Shown here: piece after piece, positions 17,994 through 27,244 of the stretch
Layout of the letters: each line of letters starts with the position of its first letter
Numbering within the stretch: position 1 is the first letter of the stretch
Source: an uncultured Lachnospiraceae bacterium
GTDB lineage: Bacteria > Bacillota > Clostridia > Lachnospirales > Lachnospiraceae
Direction: 5' to 3'
Assembly: GCA_900544685.1 (NCBI GenBank)
Contig: UQWA01000016.1
Location: forward strand, 1 to 64,000
Length of the DNA stretch: 64,000 bases
Program-made: the position numbers and the translations under genes
The notes under the pieces: model-generated
Told to the model about the DNA's origin: nothing
Databases searched by the model: none
The model's input: only the letters and a program-made list of their open reading frames with translations

Positions 17994-19511
17994 CTATTTT
18001 CCTGATGCTGCACGGTCAAATTCATCCAGAATGGACTGATCCGGTGCAGGTGTTGCCAGACTGAATACTACAATTGCCACACATGCCACAATAAATGCAG
18101 GGAGTAATTCATAAATATTCCATGCTCCACCCAGCGGACGCACCAGATACTTCCACACAAAAATCATTACGCCTCCGGAGAGCATTCCTGCCAGTGCCCC
18201 GTATTTGTTCGTTCTTCTCCAGAACAGAGAGAAAAGAACCACCGGTCCAAAAGCAGCTCCAAACCCTGCCCACGCAAAGGATACAATCTGGAATACAGAG
18301 CTGTTCGGGTTGCGGGCAAGAATCACAGAAAATACTGCAATCAGCAACAACGTAATTCTGGCTGCAATAATACCGCTCTTTCCATTTCGGTTCAGCATAT
18401 CCGAAGACACTGCGGATGATGCTGCCAGCAGCTGTGAATCTGCGGTAGACATGGTAGATGCCAGAATACCTGCCAGAATAACACCTGCCAACAGTGCAAA
18501 AATCACACCGTGACGACTGAGCAGATCTGCAATTCTCACAATAATAGTTTCTGAATTGGAGCCTTCCAGCACATCGATGGCGCCCACTTTACTCATGGAA
18601 TATCCGATCACACCGATAAATACCGCTACTGCCATAGAAATCACTACCCAGACAATGGCAATACGGCGGGACAGTGTCAGTTTTTTCTCATCTTCGATTG
18701 CCATAAATCGAAGCAGGATATGAGGCATTCCAAAATATCCAAACCCCCATGCCAGTGCGGAACAGATGGTCAGCAGACGATATGGTGAAGCTGTTCCGGT
18801 TGCCACGTCATAGCTCTGAAACATGGATAAATATCCCGGCAGTGCTTTTGCATTGTCAACTACTGCATCCAGACCGCCTGCCACATTCACTCCAAAGATC
18901 AGGACGATGATTAATGCAATGGACATGATAATGCTCTGAATAAAATCTGTGGTGGATGCTGCCAGGAAACCTCCCAGCATCGTGTAACCTACAATAACCA
19001 CTGCACTGATAATCATAGCTGTCATATAGCTGACTCCAAACAGACTGGAGAACAGCTTTCCACATGCTGCAAAACCCGATGCAGTATATGGGATAAAGAA
19101 AATAACGATAATAATTGCAGAGATCAGAAGTAGAATTCTGCTTTCATCGTGAAAACGGTTCTTAAAAAACTGTGGCAGTGTGATGGAATTGTTTGCCACA
19201 TGAGAATAACGGCGAAGTCTCTTTGCTACAATTAAAAAGTTAATATAAGTACCAATGGCAAGACCGATTGCCGTCCATCCCGCATCAGAAATACCTGTCA
19301 GATAAGCTACTCCCGGCAATCCCATCAGAAGCCAGCTGCTCATATCGGAAGCTTCTGCACTCATAGCAGTTACAAATGGTCCCAGTTTTCTGCCACCCAG
19401 ATAAAAATCGTCAGTATCTTCATTTTTCTTGGAACAGCGATATCCGATATAAAGCATGCCGCCAAGATAAATGATAATTGCGATCATAATACATATTTTT
19501 GCTGATGTCAT
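17994..19511 (-). CDS. putP: Sodium/proline symporter PutP
   Basis: 505-residue member of the sodium:solute symporter family with about 13 membrane helices. Typical PutP segments are DFYLGGRKLGPFVTAMSAEA and SDMSSWLLMGLPG near the N terminus (Na+ site region), the HILLRFMAI loop and the STADSQLLAASSAVSSD motif. It takes up proline with Na+. The frame runs 34 codons further upstream, but AGGAGGAG before the ATG at 19511 fixes the start. The 325-base gap upstream carries a perfect palindrome (19587-19600) that may be an operator for the TetR gene next to it. Confidence 0.92.
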   Translation of the reverse strand: MTSAKICIMIAIIIYLGGMLYIGYRCSKKNEDTDDFYLGGRKLGPFVTAMSAEASDMSSWLLMGLPGVAYLTGISDAGWTAIGLAIGTYINFLIVAKRLRRYSHVANNSITLPQFFKNRFHDESRILLLISAIIIVIFFIPYTASGFAACGKLFSSLFGVSYMTAMIISAVVIVGYTMLGGFLAASTTDFIQSIIMSIALIIVLIFGVNVAGGLDAVVDNAKALPGYLSMFQSYDVATGTASPYRLLTICSALAWGFGYFGMPHILLRFMAIEDEKKLTLSRRIAIVWVVISMAVAVFIGVIGYSMSKVGAIDVLEGSNSETIIVRIADLLSRHGVIFALLAGVILAGILASTMSTADSQLLAASSAVSSDMLNRNGKSGIIAARITLLLIAVFSVILARNPNSSVFQIVSFAWAGFGAAFGPVVLFSLFWRRTNKYGALAGMLSGGVMIFVWKYLVRPLGGAWNIYELLPAFIVACVAIVVFSLATPAPDQSILDEFDRAASGK

Positions 19512-19586
19512 AATTTTTCTCCTCCTGCGTGTTTCTATCTTGCCATTATACCCCCATCTTTTCTCTTCTTCAAATAGAACGTGGTT

Positions 19587-19600
19587 TAGACTAAAGTCTA
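19587..19600. promoter_or_regulatory. Perfect 14-base palindrome, candidate operator of putP
   Basis: TAGACTAAAGTCTA: arms TAGACT and AGTCTA around AA, 76 bases upstream of the putP start. The neighbouring TetR-family gene makes an operator plausible. Binding is inference. Confidence 0.45.
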
Positions 19601-19784
19601 TACTTTTTATCAAAAATTTTATATTTATCAGTTATTTATCAAATTTTTGAACTATACTAAAATTATAATATAATTTAATACTATATTGTACTTTTTTTCG
19701 TACACTGTCGTAAGAAAGAATTTGTACCATGCTGCGGATCGGATTTCTATATACGTTCTTCCGGGTTGTGCTTACTTTTTAAAG

Positions 19785-19821
19785 AAAAAACGCATGTACA
19801 AGATCCCTCATACATACGTTT
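19785..19821 (-). terminator. Terminator of the TetR-family gene
   Basis: Minus-strand arms AAACGTATGTA and TACATGCGTTT (one mismatch) followed by TTTTTT, 16 bases past the gene stop. Confidence 0.65.
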
Positions 19822-19836
19822 CACAATTTCGTTTAC

Positions 19837-20433
19837 TTATTCTGACTTAAGCTTCCGGAAGTCTGATAAAAAGATGGGCAGCATGCGCTGTGAATAACTT
19901 CGCAGGGAATACTCCCCGCCGGAGATACACCAGTCATACATAAATGCCCTTTCACAGATGGCATAGGCTTTTACAATCTCTCCAACCGAAATATCCGTAC
20001 GCAATTCTTCTGCTGTCTGACCTTCCATTATAATCTTGCTCAGCAGCCGGTAGTAGAGACGGCTTCGATCCAGCAGAGACTTTTCCCCCCGAGTCACAAG
20101 CTGTGTAGATAAGAGCCTCGCCAGTAATTCGATGGAAATACTGTTCTCAATCATGGTAAACAGTTCTTGATTCAAAAACAGCAGTTTCTCATAGCTGTCC
20201 ATAGACGAATCCATGGTTTCTTCCAGTTCTTCATATTTTTCATCAAACAGATAGGCGAGGGTACTCAGAAGTGCATCTTTCCCATTAAAATAATGGTAAA
20301 AAGAACCTTTGGATGTATTCGCAGCCGCAATAATCTCATCTACTGTAGTATTCTCATACCCCTGTTCATAAAAGAGCTGCCACGCTGCTGTAATAATATT
20401 TCCTCTGGTATTTTTCTTCTGTTTTTTCGGCAT
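19837..20433 (-). CDS. TetR/AcrR family transcriptional regulator
   Basis: 198-residue regulator with an N-terminal helix-turn-helix: RGNIITAAWQLFYEQGYENT, VDEIIAAANTSKGSFYHYF (about 10-50), the canonical TetR pattern. The C-terminal ligand domain is unassigned. It lies 25 bases downstream of trkH, with AGGGGAGC before the ATG, and upstream of putP; its own terminator separates it from putP. Target could be putP, trk or its own gene. Confidence 0.85.
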   Translation of the reverse strand: MPKKQKKNTRGNIITAAWQLFYEQGYENTTVDEIIAAANTSKGSFYHYFNGKDALLSTLAYLFDEKYEELEETMDSSMDSYEKLLFLNQELFTMIENSISIELLARLLSTQLVTRGEKSLLDRSRLYYRLLSKIIMEGQTAEELRTDISVGEIVKAYAICERAFMYDWCISGGEYSLRSYSQRMLPIFLSDFRKLKSE

Positions 20434-20458
20434 ATATGCTCCCCTTCATTCAAGAATC

Positions 20459-21913
20459 TCAGCCCTTTTTCCAGGTACTTCTAGTCAGCAGAATCAAGAT
20501 TGGGAAAATCTCCAGACGTCCTGCCAGCATATCAAAAATCAAAATCAGTTTGGACAACACACTGTAGCCACCATAATTACAGGTTGGACCAACCACCTCC
20601 AGGCCAGGACCAATATTATTAAAACAAGATAATACTGCCGAAAAATTGGTTGTTATAGAAAATCCGTCCAAAGAAATCACCAGGAAACTGACAATCAGAA
20701 TCATTACATAAGCTGCCAGATAAGTGTCAATATTGGTCAGCACATTTTCTTCCATCTTCTGTCCATTATTATATACCACTTCCACTCTCCGTGGATGCAG
20801 TGCTTTTTTCAGGTTCCTGCGCATATTCTTAAACAACAGCAGGGCACGTCCACACTTAAAGCCACCTCCGGTACTTCCGGCACTGGCTCCGATCACCATC
20901 AGGCAGAGCAGAATTGCCTTAGAAAAGCTTGGCCACAGATCAAAGTCTGTCGTTGCAAATCCTGTAGTAGTTACAATACTTACCACCTGAAATGCCGCAT
21001 GGCGTACTGTCTCTCCCAGTGTGTCGTAAAATCCATGAATATTCAGAGTAATCAAAACCGTGCTTCCCACAACAATTCCAATATACATTCTCAATTCTTC
21101 ATCTTTTAATACTGCCCTGAACTGCTTCATGAGGATCAGATAATAACAGCTAAAGTTCACACCAAACAGCAGCATGAATATGGTACACACATTCTGAATA
21201 TATATGCTATAGCCTGCGATACTGTCATTCTTAATACCAAAGCCTCCGGTACCCGCCGTACCAAAAGCAGTGCAGACTGCATCAAACAGAGGCATCCCGC
21301 CTGCCAGCAGAAACAGACAGTCCAGTACAGTCAGAAGAATATATAACACATACAAAATCTCTGCTGTCTGCTTCATCTTCGGAACAAGTTTTCCCACATT
21401 CGGTCCAGGGCTCTCTGCACGGAGCAAATGCATGGTATAGCCGCCTTTGCTTCCCTTCATCGAAGAGATCGCCAGTAAAAATACCAGAACTCCCATTCCT
21501 CCAATCCAGTGGCTGAAGCTTCTCCAGTAAAGGATTCCTTTGGAAAGATGTTCCACCTCCGGGAGAACCGATGCACCTGTCGTAGTGAATCCGGAAACAA
21601 TCTCAAAAAAACTGTCAATATAGGTTGGAATCTCCCTTGAAATATAAAAAGGCAATGCCCCCATCAGGCTTAACACAATCCAGCTGATACCCACGCAGAC
21701 CATACCGTCCCGCGCATAGAATCTCTTTTTTCCTTTTCTGCATATTACATAGAGAACGCCTCCCAGTAATGCTATAATCAGAATACTCAGGGCAAATCCT
21801 TTTATCGCAGCTCGTTCCTCACAGAAAATACTGATTACCAGAGCCGGAATCATGAACACACACTCAATGCCCAGAATCTGGGCTACAAACCGCCCCATCA
21901 TCTTGTAATTCAT
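20459..21913 (-). CDS. trkH: TrkH-family potassium uptake membrane subunit
   Basis: 484-residue K+ channel-like subunit with the four pore repeats of the Trk/Ktr/HKT superfamily; seen are SGFTTTGASV (first filter), GTAGTGGFGIKNDSI (second), VSIVTTTGFATTDF (third) and the final SCFNNIGPGLEVVG (fourth). It forms a low-affinity potassium transporter gated by the TrkA RCK subunit encoded 16 bases upstream. Length normal. Ribosome site AGGGATT. Confidence 0.93.
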   Translation of the reverse strand: MNYKMMGRFVAQILGIECVFMIPALVISIFCEERAAIKGFALSILIIALLGGVLYVICRKGKKRFYARDGMVCVGISWIVLSLMGALPFYISREIPTYIDSFFEIVSGFTTTGASVLPEVEHLSKGILYWRSFSHWIGGMGVLVFLLAISSMKGSKGGYTMHLLRAESPGPNVGKLVPKMKQTAEILYVLYILLTVLDCLFLLAGGMPLFDAVCTAFGTAGTGGFGIKNDSIAGYSIYIQNVCTIFMLLFGVNFSCYYLILMKQFRAVLKDEELRMYIGIVVGSTVLITLNIHGFYDTLGETVRHAAFQVVSIVTTTGFATTDFDLWPSFSKAILLCLMVIGASAGSTGGGFKCGRALLLFKNMRRNLKKALHPRRVEVVYNNGQKMEENVLTNIDTYLAAYVMILIVSFLVISLDGFSITTNFSAVLSCFNNIGPGLEVVGPTCNYGGYSVLSKLILIFDMLAGRLEIFPILILLTRSTWKKG

Positions 21914-21929
21914 CTGTTAAATCCCTCAA

Positions 21930-23288
21930 TTATTCAAAAATATCATCCAGCTGATACAGAACTCTGTCACTGCTGGTTACTACTACTACAGAGTCTCCCG
22001 GAGTAAAGCAGGAATTACCATTTGGAATCTCAATCTGACCGCCATGTATAATGCAGGCAATCAGTACGTTCTTGCGGATTCTCAGTGCCTTCAGAGGCTC
22101 ATTACAATGAATTGCCTTTTCATTCACTCTGAATTCCATTGCCTCAGCCTTGCCATCTGCAATGGTATGCACGGTAATCGCAGCACCAGTCTGATTCTCC
22201 ATGGCACGGACATAACGTACGATATTATTACAGCAAAGCTCTTTCGGGCAGACTACACTTCCCAGCTCCAGTTCGTCTAAGAGATTACCATTCCTGCGGC
22301 GTCCTACTTTTGTAATAATCTGGGATACTCCGCACTTCTTGCCATACATGGCAATAATCATGTTCATCTCATCCAGTCCTGTCAATGTTACCAGGGCATC
22401 CATATCCTCAATGTCCTCACTGTAAAGAAGTGCCTGACTGCTGGCATCTCCCTGTATCACAGTTACACTTGGCAGGAGTTCTGCAAGTTGGACACACCGT
22501 TCCTTCTTCTGCTCAATAATCTTCACGGACATGCCACTCTTCTGCAGTCTCTGTGCTAAATAGAAACCAATTTTGCTTCCGCCACAGATCATGACATTCT
22601 TCACCTTTTTTGTAATGATACCTATATTATTCAGTAAAATAGCCAGATTGTTGGTCGGCGCTGTCACAAATACTCTGTCGCCTGCCTTCAGTACAAAATT
22701 ACCATCCGGGGTCACTACATTCCCATTTCTCAGAACTGCGCACACCAGAACTCTGCATTTTACAATACTGTCCAGATTGCTCAGTGGTATATCACACAGC
22801 TTATTGCTGGCATCCAGACGGATCTCTGCGATCTCCACTCTTCCGCCCACAAAAGCCTCACGATGTAAAAATCCCGGGAACTTTAAGAGACGCTCTATCT
22901 CCACTGCCGCCTGCTTCTCCGGATTCACGACCAGCGACAGTGCAAATGTGTCACGCATCTTATAGATCTGATCTGAATACTCCGGATTACGAATTCTGGC
23001 AATCGTATGGATACCGGCTTTCATCCCATGCGCTGTCATACAGCAGAGTAGATTCACTTCATCTGCACTGGTTGCCGCAATCAGCAGATCTGTATCCTGA
23101 ATACCGGCCTGACTGAGCACAGCCATGGACGCGCAGTTGCCCTGCACCGTCATTACATCGTAACTTTCAATACTTGCTTCCAGCACTTCCGGGTTGGAAT
23201 CTACCAGTGTAATGTCATGACCTTCCGATGACAACTGCTTCGTCAGCATATTACCGACTTTTCCATCCCCCGCTATAATTATCTTCAC
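21930..23288 (-). CDS. trkA: Trk system potassium transporter regulatory subunit TrkA
   Basis: 452 residues with two RCK_N/RCK_C repeats: first Rossmann motif IIAGDGKVGNMLTKQL (3-18), second VMICGGSKIGFYLAQRL (about 230). NAD(H)/nucleotide binding by these domains gates TrkH. GTG start at 23288 with TGGAGGA upstream. First gene of the trkA-trkH pair; the TetR gene may belong to the same transcript. Confidence 0.93.
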   Translation of the reverse strand: MKIIIAGDGKVGNMLTKQLSSEGHDITLVDSNPEVLEASIESYDVMTVQGNCASMAVLSQAGIQDTDLLIAATSADEVNLLCCMTAHGMKAGIHTIARIRNPEYSDQIYKMRDTFALSLVVNPEKQAAVEIERLLKFPGFLHREAFVGGRVEIAEIRLDASNKLCDIPLSNLDSIVKCRVLVCAVLRNGNVVTPDGNFVLKAGDRVFVTAPTNNLAILLNNIGIITKKVKNVMICGGSKIGFYLAQRLQKSGMSVKIIEQKKERCVQLAELLPSVTVIQGDASSQALLYSEDIEDMDALVTLTGLDEMNMIIAMYGKKCGVSQIITKVGRRRNGNLLDELELGSVVCPKELCCNNIVRYVRAMENQTGAAITVHTIADGKAEAMEFRVNEKAIHCNEPLKALRIRKNVLIACIIHGGQIEIPNGNSCFTPGDSVVVVTSSDRVLYQLDDIFE

Positions 23289-23350
23289 AGGTTTTTTCCT
23301 CCATCGTATCGTTGCTTATCTTTGATGATCTTAACATATTCCATCAAAGA

Positions 23351-23387
23351 AAACAAGGGGACTCTGTTCCCCAGAGTCCCCTTGTTT
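23351..23387 (-). terminator. Terminator of the P-type ATPase gene
   Basis: Long perfect hairpin, arms 23351-23366 and 23372-23387 (AAACAAGGGGACTCTG and its complement), T-rich on both sides. It lies between the ATPase stop and trkA and probably works in both directions. Confidence 0.85.
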
Positions 23388-23461
23388 TGTCTGATGATTC
23401 GTATCTGTTCAGTACCTTCACAGATACAAAACTAAAATTTAATAAATATTGCAGCCGCTTT

Positions 23462-25543
23462 TTACAGCAGCTTTCTCATACTTCCCAGACTGATCAACAG
23501 TGTGGAGGTATTATGAAGCAGCGCAGATGTGGTCGGCTGGATAATTCCCAGTACTCCAAGACAGATCAGTGTAGAGTTAATTCCCACAATACTGCGATAA
23601 TTCTTACGAATACGCTTCATAAGCTGGTCGCTGATCTGCTTTAAGATCACAATCTGATACAAATTATCTGCACTGATGGTGATATCTGCGATCTCTCTTG
23701 CCAGTTCTGCGCCGTCACTGATGGCAATACCTGCATCAGAAGCAGATAATGCCGGTGAATCATTGATACCGTCTCCGGTCATGATTACTTTTCTTCCGGC
23801 AGCTTTTTCACGTTCTACGAATCCTGCCTTATCTGCCGGCAGTACTTCTGCATAATACTCATCAACGCCGACTTTTCTGGCAATGGCTTTTGCTGTATGC
23901 TCATTATCCCCGGTCATCATAACAATCTTGGAGATACCCGCCGCTTTCAGTGCACGGATAACATCCGCTGCTTCTTCTCTCAGTGGATCTTCCACACAGA
24001 TCACTGCAGAAAGTTTTCCTTCAATTGCCATATACAGATGAGAATATTCCTGTGGCAGACTTTCCAGAACTGCTTTCTTATCTTCCGGAATGGCTGTCTT
24101 TTCATCCTCAAATACAAAGTGATAACTTCCGATGATGACCTTCTTGTCCTCGACGGAAGAGGAAATACCATGTGCTACCACATACTCAACCTTGGAATGC
24201 ATCTCTTCGTGCTCCAGTCCTCTTTCCTGTGCCGCATGTACCACGGCTTTGGCCATAGAATGTGGAAAATGTTCTTCCAGACAGGCTGCTATACGAAGCA
24301 GTTCATCTTCACTTCTGCCATCAAAGGATACTACTTTTACAACCGTCGGTTTTGCCTTGGTCAGTGTACCGGTTTTGTCAAATACAATCGTATCTGCATC
24401 TGCTACCGCTTCCAGGAACTTGCCGCCCTTTACTGTAATATGGTGGGCTCCTGCCTCATGAATGGCATATAATACAGAAATTGGCATTGCCATCTTCAGT
24501 GCGCAGGAGAAGTCTACCATCAGTACAGACAATGTCTTTGTCACATTGCGTGTCAGCAGGTAAGTCAGAGCGGTTCCACCTAAAGTCCACGGAACCAGAC
24601 GGTCTGCCAGATGTTCTGCCTTACTTTCCAGTCCGGACTTCAGCTTCTCAGATTCTTCGATCATCTTCACAACCTGCTCATAACGGCTTCCACCACCCAC
24701 AGCAGTTACACGAATGGTCAGTTCTCCTTCTTCCAGAACGGTTCCGGCAAAAACTCCGGCTCCTTCATTCTTACGGACAGCAACCGATTCTCCGGTCAGA
24801 GATGCCTGGTTCACCATGCCTTCTCCCTCCGTTACTGTTCCATCAAACGGGATCACATTGCCCATATGGACCACAATTCTATCGCCCTTCTGAATCTTGT
24901 TACTGTCAACCAGAACTTCTGTTTCATCCTGCTTCATCCAGACTTTTTCCACATGCAGAGACATGCTTCTTGCCAGATCTCCTACCGATTTCTTATGAGT
25001 CCACTCTTCCAGAACTTCGCCAATACTCAGCAGAAACATAACAGAACCTGCCGTTGTGTAATCTCCACGTATGACAGAAACTCCGATTGCCGTACCATCC
25101 AGTACCGGAACTTCGATCTTACGATTCCACAGACACTTCAGTCCTTTTACTACGTATGGAATTGCTGCTACGGTATTATAGCATGCATTGAGTGGTGCCG
25201 GAAGGAACCATCGTCTTGCATAGTGAAATGCCACCTTCCATACCAGCTTATCCTGATACTCGGCATTTAATTCTCTTCCAGAGTTCTGAATGTAATGCTC
25301 CGGTACTTCAATCTCATCATAATGAAATCCCTGGAGCTTCTTCAGCATGTCCTGACGGTCATTATAGTCACCGTTGTAATAAATAGTAACGTCACAGGTC
25401 TGGTCGTTCACCTTTACTTCCTGTATTCCATTCAGACCAGTCAGAAAGTACTGCAGCGTATCTGCCTGTACATAGTTCATACGATATACTGACATATGGA
25501 TACGGATACGTCTTTTTGATTCGTTTTTTATCTGAAACTTCAC
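23462..25543 (-). CDS. P1B-type heavy-metal translocating ATPase with an atypical SCALK membrane motif
   Basis: 693-residue metal-pumping ATPase. The N-terminal domain (about 1-80) has the HMA-like fold pattern but no CxxC. Core motifs: TGES in the actuator domain (about 250), phosphorylation site DKTGT (389-393), P1B-type His-Pro region EEHFPHSMA (about 424), hinge MTGDGINDSPAL. The transmembrane metal motif, normally CPC or SPC, reads FSCALKMAMP with Cys 347. This makes the metal hard to predict; Mn, Fe or Zn efflux are options. GTG start at 25543, 14 bases after the DUF6110 gene, so the two are one operon. Confidence 0.85.
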   Translation of the reverse strand: MKFQIKNESKRRIRIHMSVYRMNYVQADTLQYFLTGLNGIQEVKVNDQTCDVTIYYNGDYNDRQDMLKKLQGFHYDEIEVPEHYIQNSGRELNAEYQDKLVWKVAFHYARRWFLPAPLNACYNTVAAIPYVVKGLKCLWNRKIEVPVLDGTAIGVSVIRGDYTTAGSVMFLLSIGEVLEEWTHKKSVGDLARSMSLHVEKVWMKQDETEVLVDSNKIQKGDRIVVHMGNVIPFDGTVTEGEGMVNQASLTGESVAVRKNEGAGVFAGTVLEEGELTIRVTAVGGGSRYEQVVKMIEESEKLKSGLESKAEHLADRLVPWTLGGTALTYLLTRNVTKTLSVLMVDFSCALKMAMPISVLYAIHEAGAHHITVKGGKFLEAVADADTIVFDKTGTLTKAKPTVVKVVSFDGRSEDELLRIAACLEEHFPHSMAKAVVHAAQERGLEHEEMHSKVEYVVAHGISSSVEDKKVIIGSYHFVFEDEKTAIPEDKKAVLESLPQEYSHLYMAIEGKLSAVICVEDPLREEAADVIRALKAAGISKIVMMTGDNEHTAKAIARKVGVDEYYAEVLPADKAGFVEREKAAGRKVIMTGDGINDSPALSASDAGIAISDGAELAREIADITISADNLYQIVILKQISDQLMKRIRKNYRSIVGINSTLICLGVLGIIQPTTSALLHNTSTLLISLGSMRKLL

Positions 25544-25556
25544 TGATGAACGCCCC

Positions 25557-25883
25557 TTATTCTGCTGTCTCTTCTGTAGTTTCTTCTGTAGCTTCTTCTA
25601 CTTCCTTGAAATCTTCGTCTTCGAATGCCTGTGCTTCTGCTTTCTGTGCACGTTCTTCGTTGATATCCTTTGCACCTTCCAGAATATCTTCACAGTTTTC
25701 CTGCACAAGATTCACAGTCTTCATCACACACTCTTTTGCGCGAAGAACTGCTGCTGTGCACTGTGTATATACCTTCTTTGCATCGTCACTTGCCAGAACT
25801 TTTACACCGGCGGTTCCAAATACAAAGCCACCTGCGAAAGTTCCCACTTTTTTCCAGTCTACATTTTTGAATACGTTTTTCAT
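25557..25883 (-). CDS. DUF6110-like small protein partnered with the P-type ATPase
   Basis: 108 residues. N-terminal half has a short hydrophobic, Gly-rich segment (VGTFAGGFVFGTAGVKVLAS, about 12-31); the middle has three spaced Cys (in TQC, KEC and ENC); the tail is very acidic (EEATEETTEETAE). I recall such proteins as DUF6110, often next to heavy-metal ATPases in Lachnospiraceae. An ATG at 25889 is too close to the AGGAGG site, so the ATG at 25883 is chosen. A metal-chaperone or docking role is inference. Confidence 0.7.
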   Translation of the reverse strand: MKNVFKNVDWKKVGTFAGGFVFGTAGVKVLASDDAKKVYTQCTAAVLRAKECVMKTVNLVQENCEDILEGAKDINEERAQKAEAQAFEDEDFKEVEEATEETTEETAE

Positions 25884-26020
25884 GATCATTTCCTCCTTGT
25901 ATTGTAACTTTCATTAGCTTATGCTAGCTTTTTTTAAACACAACCATTCTACTTCATGCCTCTTTTTTGTCAATTTCAAACAGGAGAAAAAAACCTTATT
26001 TCACGAAAAAAACACATATT

Positions 26021-27166
26021 CTACTGCTCGGTATGCCCTATTTGGTCATAGCGTTCAAGGAAGTTATGGCGAACTCCTCCTGCCTTGTATTCCACTACTG
26101 TATCCAGATTTACATTTTCTACACTTTTAAAAATGTTACCCTCAACAAACGGATTCTTCTGTTTCAGAGTGCGGATCAGCTCTTTGATCTCCACTCGTTT
26201 GGAACGGTTTTCTTCATTATTACATGTGGTACAGGTATCAGTGAACTTGCAGGCACATTGAATAAAATGCAGATCGTTATAGTCTCTCCAGGACTTGATA
26301 TCATCTTCCCGGATCAGATACAACGGGCGGATCAGTTCCATTCCTTCAAAATTCGTACTGTGCAGCTTTGGCATCATGGTCTGTACCTGACCGCCATAGA
26401 GCATTCCCATCAGAATGGTCTCAATGACATCATCATAATGATGTCCCAGTGCAATCTTGTTGCAGCCCAGTTCTTTTGCATAGGCATAAAGATGACCTCT
26501 TCGCATTCTGGCACAGAGATAACACGGGGAGTTCTCAATCTCATACACTGCATCAAAAATATTAGATTCAAAAAACGTTACCGGTATATTCAGTCTGCGG
26601 GCATTCTCTTCTATGATGTGCCGGTTTGCCTCATTGTATCCGGGATCCATCACCAGATATTTTACTTCAAATTCAAACTTGTTATGACGCTTCAGTTCCT
26701 GAAACAGCTTCGCCATCAGCATGGAATCTTTCCCGCCGGAAATGCAGACTGCAATCTTATCTCCCGGTTTCACCAGTTCATAGGTATTAATGGCTCTGCA
26801 AAACCTGGACCAGATCCGTTTTTTGTAGGTCTTTCTCAGGCTCTGTTCCACATTTTTAGCAAAATCTGCTTCTTCCTGGCGCTTCATATAATCCATCAGC
26901 CAGGCAACATAGCCTCCCTCCAGACTCTCTGCATCATATCCTTTTTCACAAAGCTCTGCTGCCAGATCCACACTGTTTCTTCCTCTGGAACAACAGATAA
27001 TCAGCTTTTTTCCTTTATCTGTCAGTTCGCTGTCCGCGATTTTTTCTCCCGGAATCGCCGTTGCACCCGGTATGGCACCATGTGCAATCTCACTCTCACT
27101 GCGGATATCAATTAACTGATAAGTATCCGCATCCATTTTTCTTAATTCTTCTACTGTTATGCTCAT
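26021..27166 (-). CDS. Rhodanese-TtcA-like fusion, tRNA thiolation-type ATP pyrophosphatase
   Basis: 381 residues in two parts. Residues 1-95 are a rhodanese domain with the loop CCSRGRNS (active Cys 59), able to carry persulfide sulfur. Residues about 120-381 are a TtcA/TtuA-type domain: PP-loop SGGKDS (143-148), CYLC (215, 218), GHHYDDVIET, and a late Cys group (304, 306, 312, 315). TtcA enzymes 2-thiolate tRNA using a 4Fe-4S cluster. The fusion suggests direct sulfur delivery from the rhodanese to the thiolase. Start at 27166 chosen from AAGGAG upstream. Next to larE and tcdA. Confidence 0.85.
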   Translation of the reverse strand: MSITVEELRKMDADTYQLIDIRSESEIAHGAIPGATAIPGEKIADSELTDKGKKLIICCSRGRNSVDLAAELCEKGYDAESLEGGYVAWLMDYMKRQEEADFAKNVEQSLRKTYKKRIWSRFCRAINTYELVKPGDKIAVCISGGKDSMLMAKLFQELKRHNKFEFEVKYLVMDPGYNEANRHIIEENARRLNIPVTFFESNIFDAVYEIENSPCYLCARMRRGHLYAYAKELGCNKIALGHHYDDVIETILMGMLYGGQVQTMMPKLHSTNFEGMELIRPLYLIREDDIKSWRDYNDLHFIQCACKFTDTCTTCNNEENRSKRVEIKELIRTLKQKNPFVEGNIFKSVENVNLDTVVEYKAGGVRHNFLERYDQIGHTEQ

Positions 27167-27218
27167 GTCTTTCTCCTTCTTCAGCAACTATAGCATATCC
27201 TGTTTCACTGTGTCAAAA

Positions 27219-27244
27219 AAATAGCACCCTGACGGGTACTATTT
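27219..27244 (-). terminator. Terminator of larE, overlapping its stop codon
   Basis: Minus-strand hairpin AAATAGTACCC / GGGTGCTATTT followed by T; the larE TAG lies inside the first arm. Confidence 0.75.

Larger units (their letters stand above)
19512..19836. other. Intergenic region between putP and the TetR gene
   Basis: 325 bases without a gene. It is strongly AT-rich at 19601-19690 and holds the putP promoter region, the palindrome at 19587-19600 and the terminator of the TetR gene at 19785-19821. A possible -35 TTGATA lies next to the palindrome, but no clear -10 follows, so no promoter is called. Confidence 0.6.
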
